Positions 1 through 4,405 of a stretch of 6,923 bases of DNA are shown piece after piece. Where the stretch lies: contig VAYV01000024.1 of assembly GCA_005883175.1 (NCBI GenBank), positions 1 to 6,923 of the forward strand, written 5' to 3'. The notes beneath the pieces are model-generated. The model worked only from the letters and a program-made list of their open reading frames with translations, searched no databases and was not told the origin of the DNA. Made by a program: the position numbers and the translations under genes. This DNA comes from Actinomycetota bacterium. Its GTDB lineage: Bacteria; Actinomycetota; AC-67. How positions within the stretch are numbered: position 1 is the stretch's first letter; every line of letters begins with the position of its first letter.

Positions 1-34
1 CGGGGACCTCGGGATGACCATCGGTCCACTCGCG
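1..34 (+). repeat. Left arm of a perfect 34-base inverted repeat at the window edge
   Basis: The first 34 bases (beginning CGGGGACCTC, ending CCACTCGCG) are the exact reverse complement of 143-176. The match stops at base 35, where C would have to pair with C142. The left limit cannot be seen because the window starts here. In the transporter frame this arm encodes the poorly conserved tail REWTDGHPEVP. On the plus strand it reads GDLGMTIGPLA, the conserved motif in the wrong orientation. This arm is therefore the likely secondary copy, and a fold-back or assembly artefact at a contig end is the simplest explanation. Confidence 0.9.
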
Positions 35-1240
35 CTTCAGCGTCTCGCGCATCCGCAGCAGATCCAGCAGCGCCAAGAAGCACGGCAGAACCGCGATCAT
101 GAATGCCGCTTTGAAGCCCAGCGCGTTCGTCGTCAATCCAACCGCGAGTGGACCGATGGTCATCCCGAGGTCCCCGGCGAAGCGGAACACGCCCACCGCG
201 GTTCCCGATGATCCCTCCGCTGCAACGTCGCCGAGCATCGCCGTCGGGATGACGGCGCTCGATCCGGTCGCCGTCCCGACCGCCGCCATCACGAGGAAGA
301 AGATCGCGCGATTCGGACTGAAACCGATCAGAGAAATGATGACGACCAGCCATGCGAACGTCGAGATCGCCACCGGTTTACGACCCAGACGATCGGCCAA
401 CGCCCCGGCCGGATACATCACCACCATCTCGGTCACCAGCGCCACCGCCAGCACGGCGCCGATCGTCTCGGGCGACATGCCCAGCCGGTAGCGCGCGAAG
501 AGTGGCATCAGCGTGTCGTAGACGGCAACGATCATCCAGAGGTAGGCGAAGTTGAGGATCGCGACGCGAAGGATCGCCTGGTTCTTGAGCACGCTTATGA
601 ATCGCTCGCGGCTCGTCGTCTCTCTTAGTTCCGCCGGCGCCGCTCGCGGCGGGTCCGGCACGAAGCGCCGAAAGACGACCGCCGACACGACGAGCACGCC
701 AGCGTAGAAGTACAGGGGCGCGCGCAACCCGAACTGCCCCGCGATCGCTCCGCCGAGCGGCCCTCCGGCGATGATCCCCACATTGAACGCGCCGTAGAAG
801 AGTCCCGATGCGCGCGCCATGCGCTCGGCCGGAACGATCTTCAGCAAGTAGCTGTACAAAGCAGCGAACAGCAGCGCGGAGCCGGCACCACCGGCTGCTC
901 GAAAGATGACGGCTAAGGGATAGTTGGGCGCGACGGCAGTCAACGCCGACGACCCGGCGACGAACAAGAGCGCGGCGATCGACGAGCGCTGCTCGCCCCA
1001 ACGGTCGACGACGGGACCGGCGAACAGATCGAACGCGAGGCGCGTGAACGCGAACGCTGAGATCAGGAGGCCGGCCGCTCCGTAGCTGACGCCGAACGAC
1101 CGCGCGAACAGCGGCAGGATCGGCGCGACGATACCGAAGCCGAGCATGATCACGAAGACGACGAGCATGATCACGCGCAGCGCGGGATCGCGGATGATCA
1201 CGCGCAGTGACGCAGGAGGTGGGATCGCCCCTTCGTGCAC
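1..1240 (-). CDS. MFS transporter, 12-TM type, partial (3' end beyond window)
   Basis: Inner-membrane secondary transporter of the major facilitator superfamily, probably a proton-coupled drug or metabolite exporter. The minus frame stays open from GTG 1240 to the left edge (413 codons), close to the usual length of about 400 residues. Successive hydrophobic segments begin at residues 23-45 (VIMLVVFVIMLGFGIVAPIL). The loop 2-3 signature GPVVDRWGEQR is at residues 75-85 and its second-half copy GALADRLGRK at 279-288. A hydrophilic central loop spans about 195-220, and a late-helix motif GDLGMTIGPL lies in the region encoded by 143-176. GTG 1240 lies 13 bases after the oxidoreductase stop and gives residues HEGAIPPPASLRVII; GTG 1201 is an alternative. 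Neither has a clear Shine-Dalgarno, so translation is probably coupled to the upstream gene. Codons 403-413 (REWTDGHPEVP) fall in an inverted repeat arm and may be artefactual; the native end is probably near LLRMRETLK. Family assignment is firm; the substrate is unknown. Confidence 0.9.
   Translation of the reverse strand, partial: MHEGAIPPPASLRVIIRDPALRVIMLVVFVIMLGFGIVAPILPLFARSFGVSYGAAGLLISAFAFTRLAFDLFAGPVVDRWGEQRSSIAALLFVAGSSALTAVAPNYPLAVIFRAAGGAGSALLFAALYSYLLKIVPAERMARASGLFYGAFNVGIIAGGPLGGAIAGQFGLRAPLYFYAGVLVVSAVVFRRFVPDPPRAAPAELRETTSRERFISVLKNQAILRVAILNFAYLWMIVAVYDTLMPLFARYRLGMSPETIGAVLAVALVTEMVVMYPAGALADRLGRKPVAISTFAWLVVIISLIGFSPNRAIFFLVMAAVGTATGSSAVIPTAMLGDVAAEGSSGTAVGVFRFAGDLGMTIGPLAVGLTTNALGFKAAFMIAVLPCFLALLDLLRMRETLKREWTDGHPEVP
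143..176 (-). repeat. Right arm of the 34-base inverted repeat, inside the transporter gene
   Basis: This arm pairs base for base with 1-34 across a 108-base loop (35-142). It lies in frame within the transporter and encodes GDLGMTIGPLA, which is a normal late-helix motif of this transporter family. It is therefore the original copy. Confidence 0.9.
1146..1207. repeat. Short in-frame direct repeats at the transporter N-terminus
   Basis: ATGATCACG occurs at 1146, 1167 and 1194. The last two copies extend to 14 identical bases (ATGATCACGCGCAG at 1167-1180 and 1194-1207). The spacings are 21 and 27 bases, so all copies are in the same frame, encoding RVIM, FVIM and RVII on the minus strand at the start of the first membrane helix. 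Similar amino acid content (Val, Ile, Met, Arg) is enough to explain them, and no regulatory role is implied. Confidence 0.5.
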
Positions 1241-1253
1241 AGTGGGGCTGAGA

Positions 1254-2714
1254 CTACCGCTCGGAATCGAGGAGCTCGATGAACCTTTCCGCGGCCATCA
1301 TCGTCGGGAAGTTCGTGTTGCAGCGCGGCGGGTCGGGGAAGATGCTCGCGTCGCAGACGCGCAACGCGTCGATGCCGTGCACGCGCAAGTGCCGGTCGAG
1401 AACCGGACCGATCGGGACGGAACCGGCTTCGTGGTGGTCGGTCAGGGCGCCGGCGCGCGCAACCCGTTCCATCTCGGCGCGATGGACGCTCGACGGCCGC
1501 CACAGCAGCTGGTCGAGCACCTCCTTCATCGCCGGCTGATCGTAGACCTCTTCGATGAGCAGCATCATGCGGACGAAAGCGTCGAGGTCGTATGGGTCGT
1601 CGAGGTAGTTGAGCACGACGCGCGGCGCGGCTTCGGGATCGCGGCTCCGGAGACGGACGGTTCCGCGTGACCGCGGCTTCATCACCATCCCTGCGACGAC
1701 GAAGCCGCTCGGCGGGACGGGCGACCGCGTTCCCTCGCCGGTGAACGAGCCGAAGATGTGCAGGTCCTCCTCGCCGCGCTTTCCATCGAACGACGTGCGC
1801 GCCATCACGCGCGCGATCAGCCGCTGGTCGATCTCGTCGGGGTCGCGCGCGGTGGCGAGCAGCCCGAGCGCGGGGTGGTCGTGAAGGTTGTCGCCGACCG
1901 GCAGGTCCTGAACGAGATCGACGTCGTGCTCTCGGAGATGTTGCGCGGGGCCGACGCCGGAGCGCATCAGGATCGTCGGCGTCGCGAGAGCGCCCGCCGC
2001 GAGGATGACGAGATCGGCTTCGAAAATGCGTCCGCTTGCGAGCGCAACGCCGACCGCCCGGCCGTTCTCGATGACAACGCGATCGACGAGAACGTCCGCG
2101 CGCAGCTCGAACGTGGGGAGCGCGCGCGCGATCGGCATGTAGGTGATCAGGGTCGACTGCCGGACGCCGTCGCGCGTGTTGCTCGCTTGGGCGCCGGTGC
2201 CGGTCGCGTCCGGCGCGTTCTGATCGGGCTCGTCGCCGAACATCGCGAGCAGCGACTCGTACACTGCGCGCGTAACCGGCTTGCAGTTCGCGGTGTCGAT
2301 ACGCTCGACGTGGATCGGTCCGTCGTTTCCGTGGTAGGGCCTGTCGCCGAACTCCTTGTCGGTCTCGAAGCGGCACAGCGCCGGCAGACACGCGTCCCAC
2401 GACCACTCGGCGATCCCCCAGCCGTCGAGGTCGGCGGGCTGCGGACGGACCGCTGCGGCGGCGTTCGTAGCCGACGAGCCTCCGACGCACTTCCCACGGG
2501 GCAGCTCGATATCGCGATCACCTTCGCTGCGGAACCCCCAGTCGTACTCGTAGACGGGGACCTTCACGTCGCTCGTCAGCAGCGCAGGCGGGTCGGACGG
2601 GAAATCCGGTCCCGCCTCGAGGAGCAGCACGCGCGCGCCCCGTTGGGCGAGCCGCGTCGCAACGATCGCGCCGGCGGAACCCGCGCCGACGACGATCGCG
2701 TCGTGGCCCGGCAT
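1254..2714 (-). CDS. GMC family FAD-dependent oxidoreductase (choline dehydrogenase-like)
   Basis: A 486-residue soluble flavoprotein, expected to oxidise an alcohol to an aldehyde or ketone using FAD. Near the N-terminus is the dinucleotide fold VVGAGSAGAIVATRL (residues 8-22) followed by VLLLEAGP (29-36), which binds the ADP part of FAD. GKCVGGSSATN (74-84) matches the first GMC signature, and GALATPTILMRSGVGP (241-256) the second. The C-terminal domain has DHHEAG (426-431), where H428 aligns with the catalytic His of glucose and choline oxidases, and CNTNFPT (465-471), where N468 fits the partner position. The LRVHGIDALRVCDASIFP stretch is typical of the family. The usual HxxGTCRMG is altered to HHEAGSVPIG, so the substrate pocket may differ. 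It is slightly shorter than most choline or alcohol dehydrogenases (about 520-560). No signal peptide is seen, so it is probably cytoplasmic. The ATG lies one base after the ThDP enzyme stop, which indicates coupled translation. The family is certain; the substrate is not. Confidence 0.95.
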   Translation of the reverse strand: MPGHDAIVVGAGSAGAIVATRLAQRGARVLLLEAGPDFPSDPPALLTSDVKVPVYEYDWGFRSEGDRDIELPRGKCVGGSSATNAAAAVRPQPADLDGWGIAEWSWDACLPALCRFETDKEFGDRPYHGNDGPIHVERIDTANCKPVTRAVYESLLAMFGDEPDQNAPDATGTGAQASNTRDGVRQSTLITYMPIARALPTFELRADVLVDRVVIENGRAVGVALASGRIFEADLVILAAGALATPTILMRSGVGPAQHLREHDVDLVQDLPVGDNLHDHPALGLLATARDPDEIDQRLIARVMARTSFDGKRGEEDLHIFGSFTGEGTRSPVPPSGFVVAGMVMKPRSRGTVRLRSRDPEAAPRVVLNYLDDPYDLDAFVRMMLLIEEVYDQPAMKEVLDQLLWRPSSVHRAEMERVARAGALTDHHEAGSVPIGPVLDRHLRVHGIDALRVCDASIFPDPPRCNTNFPTMMAAERFIELLDSER

Positions 2715-2715
2715 A

Positions 2716-4284
2716 TCAGAGCATCGACATCATCCCGCCGACCATCTCGGTCACGGGACTGACGACGCCGGGCTGCGTGATCACGTTCACGACCGCGGGC
2801 TTGCCGGAGTCGATCGCGCGCCTGATCGCCGGCCCGACGTCCTTCGCGTCTTCGACGCGCTCGCCGTACCCGCCGAACGCCTCTGCGATCTTCTCGTAGG
2901 ACGCGTTCGTCGCGACGACGGCCGTGAAGGGCAGGCCGTACCGCGAGGCGGTCTCCAGCTCCATCGCACCGAACCCGAACGAGCCGTCGCCGATGCAAAG
3001 CACGACGTCTCGATCCGGCGCCGCCGCTTTCGCGCCGAGCGCGTAGGGCACGCCGACGCCGATCGTGCCGAGCGCGTCGTGCGTGGCGAGCAACGAACCC
3101 GGCCGGTACGCCGGGAATCGCGTGATCGCCCACGTGTGGATGTCGCCGCCGTCGGAGATCAGGATCGCCTCTCGGCCCGCTTGGGTCATGACCTCGTGGA
3201 TCATGCGGCCCGGCGGGACCGGCGACCCTTCGAGCGGCGCGGTCTGCGCTTCCCACGCCGCACGCAGCTGTCCCCCGCCTTCCTTCGCCTGCGCGAGCCA
3301 CGCGTCTTTCGGCTTGCCGTCCCAGGCCTCGGCAAGCTGCTCGAGGACGACGCGCGCGTCGCCTTGGATCGCCACGTCGGGCATGCGGTTGAGGCCGATG
3401 TTTGTCGGCTCGATGTCGATCTGGATCAGCTTCTCGGTTCCGGCGAACAGCGGCGGGCCGCCCATCGTCACCGACGCGTCGAGCTTCGTGCCGACGAGCA
3501 CGACGACGTCGGCCATCATGATCTGGAACCCGCCCTCGGACAGCGGTCCGAGCGAGACGTCCTCGCCGTCGGCGATCAGGCCGCGTGCGGCGTTCACGGC
3601 GGTGACGGGGATGCGCGCGCGCTCGGCGAACGCGCGCAACGCGCCGCCGGCACCCGACCAGAACGCGCCGCCGCCGGCGACGATGATCGGCCGCTCCGAC
3701 TCCGACAGCAGCTGCAGCGCCGAGGCCAACGCCGCCGGCGACGCGCCGGGCGGCTCGGGAAGGACGACCTTCTTCGGTTCGACGGCCGTTTCGCCTTTGA
3801 GCACGTCGTGCGGGAGCTCGAGGGCGACCGCGCCCGGCCGGCCGCCGACCATGCGGCGCCAGGCACGGTCGAGGTAATCGCCGAGCCGGTCGGTGAGATA
3901 CACGGTATCGGCGTACTTCGTCACGCCTTGCACGACCGCCACGCCGTCCATGTCTTGGAACGTTCCGGTGTAACGCTTCGCGGTCGACGTCTTGCCGGAG
4001 AGCAGCATCACCGGGGATCCAGACGTGTTCGCGACTGCAAGGCCGGTGACCGCGTTCGTCACACCCGGACCGGCGGTCACCGTTGCAACGCCCGGCCGCC
4101 CGGTCACGCGCGCGAACGCCTCGGCGGCGAGGACGGCCGCCTGCTCGTGCCGGCACGCGATCACGTCGATGCCCGCGTCGGCCAAGCCGTCCAGCAGCGG
4201 CAAGACGTGCTCTCCGCTGAGCGCGAAGACGTCGGTTACCCCTTGTTCCTTGAGCCAGTTCGCAGTGAACGTTCCGCCGTGCAT
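2716..4284 (-). CDS. Thiamine diphosphate-dependent enzyme, acetolactate synthase-like
   Basis: A 522-residue cytoplasmic ThDP enzyme with the three-domain layout of acetolactate synthase, benzoylformate decarboxylase and 2-hydroxyacyl-CoA lyase. The pyrimidine-binding domain (about 1-165) has CRHEQAA with the cofactor-activating E47, then VTAGPGVTNAVTGLA (69-83). A central domain covers about 180-310. The pyrophosphate-binding domain (about 355-510) holds IGDGSFGFGAMELETA (431-446) and N460, the GDG...N motif that binds Mg-ThDP. After N460 comes ASYEK, where many relatives have an aromatic/Gly pattern (NNxxW/YG). ATG 4284 is chosen because GGAGG lies five bases upstream and MHGGTFTANWLKEQGV matches the start of the family fold. 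The frame is open upstream to 4893, but that part would overlap the divergent cyclase gene and has no ThDP homology. It is the first gene of a three-gene operon with the GMC oxidoreductase and the transporter. Whether it decarboxylates a 2-oxo acid, joins two, or cleaves an acyl-CoA cannot be told from the sequence. Confidence 0.94.
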   Translation of the reverse strand: MHGGTFTANWLKEQGVTDVFALSGEHVLPLLDGLADAGIDVIACRHEQAAVLAAEAFARVTGRPGVATVTAGPGVTNAVTGLAVANTSGSPVMLLSGKTSTAKRYTGTFQDMDGVAVVQGVTKYADTVYLTDRLGDYLDRAWRRMVGGRPGAVALELPHDVLKGETAVEPKKVVLPEPPGASPAALASALQLLSESERPIIVAGGGAFWSGAGGALRAFAERARIPVTAVNAARGLIADGEDVSLGPLSEGGFQIMMADVVVLVGTKLDASVTMGGPPLFAGTEKLIQIDIEPTNIGLNRMPDVAIQGDARVVLEQLAEAWDGKPKDAWLAQAKEGGGQLRAAWEAQTAPLEGSPVPPGRMIHEVMTQAGREAILISDGGDIHTWAITRFPAYRPGSLLATHDALGTIGVGVPYALGAKAAAPDRDVVLCIGDGSFGFGAMELETASRYGLPFTAVVATNASYEKIAEAFGGYGERVEDAKDVGPAIRRAIDSGKPAVVNVITQPGVVSPVTEMVGGMMSML

Positions 4285-4288
4285 GGCG

Positions 4289-4294
4289 CCCTCC
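4289..4294 (-). promoter_or_regulatory. Shine-Dalgarno of the ThDP enzyme gene
   Basis: The minus strand reads GGAGGG here, with the core GGAGG ending five bases before the ATG at 4284. This is the only strong ribosome-binding site among the genes of this window, and it decides the start of the first operon gene against the long upstream extension of the frame. Confidence 0.8.
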
Positions 4295-4392
4295 AGGGTC
4301 GTCCGAACGCGTACACCTTCGCACGCGGCCCGCGCGCCAGTCCAAGGAACCGACATTCCAGACGGCGGTTTCGGGGGCGTGGGCGCGCACGT

Positions 4393-4398
4393 TAGACT
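4393..4398 (+). promoter_or_regulatory. Candidate -10 box (TAGACT) for a leaderless cyclase transcript
   Basis: TAGACT fits the TANNNT -10 consensus, and exactly seven bases (CGCCGCG) separate it from ATG 4406. Transcription would then start at or next to the A of the start codon. The gene also lacks any Shine-Dalgarno in the preceding 20 bases, which agrees with a leaderless message of the kind common in actinobacteria. No convincing -35 box is present around 4369-4375 (TTTCGGG). This is an inference from spacing. Confidence 0.5.
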
Positions 4399-4405
4399 CG
4401 CCGCG

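Larger units (their letters stand above)
4285..4405. promoter_or_regulatory. Divergent intergenic region between operon and cyclase gene
   Basis: These 121 bases separate two genes transcribed away from each other, so promoters for both should lie here. On the minus strand, the operon-proximal part holds the GGAGG ribosome-binding site and TTGGAC (minus strand, 4344-4339), which resembles a -35 box but has no good -10 at the right distance. A 14-base imperfect dyad, GGAACCGACATTCC (4346-4359), lies near the middle and is at most a weak operator candidate. The cyclase-proximal end carries a TANNNT -10 match. No terminator hairpin is expected or seen between divergent genes. The presence of at least one promoter follows from the layout; individual boxes are inferred. 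Confidence 0.6.

Noticed and set aside
378..1001. 207-residue minus-strand frame in the transporter region
   Set aside because: It is a shadow in another frame, with Arg-rich composition and no membrane helices. The true transporter frame is open at the window edge and carries the MFS motifs.
1241..1253. Terminator or promoter between the oxidoreductase and transporter genes
   Set aside because: Only 13 bases are available, with no hairpin or promoter box.
1758..2762. 334-residue plus-strand frame opposite the GMC gene
   Set aside because: It is antisense to a gene with all the GMC signatures and shows no motif or ribosome-binding site.
4346..4359. Dyad GGAACCGACATTCC as an operator
   Set aside because: Only four to five base pairs per arm match, which is common by chance in a region of this size. 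It is kept only as a remark in the intergenic entry.
3079..4395. 438-residue plus-strand frame opposite the ThDP gene
   Set aside because: It is antisense to a gene with clear catalytic motifs, with low-complexity Arg/Ala/Asp composition and no domain.
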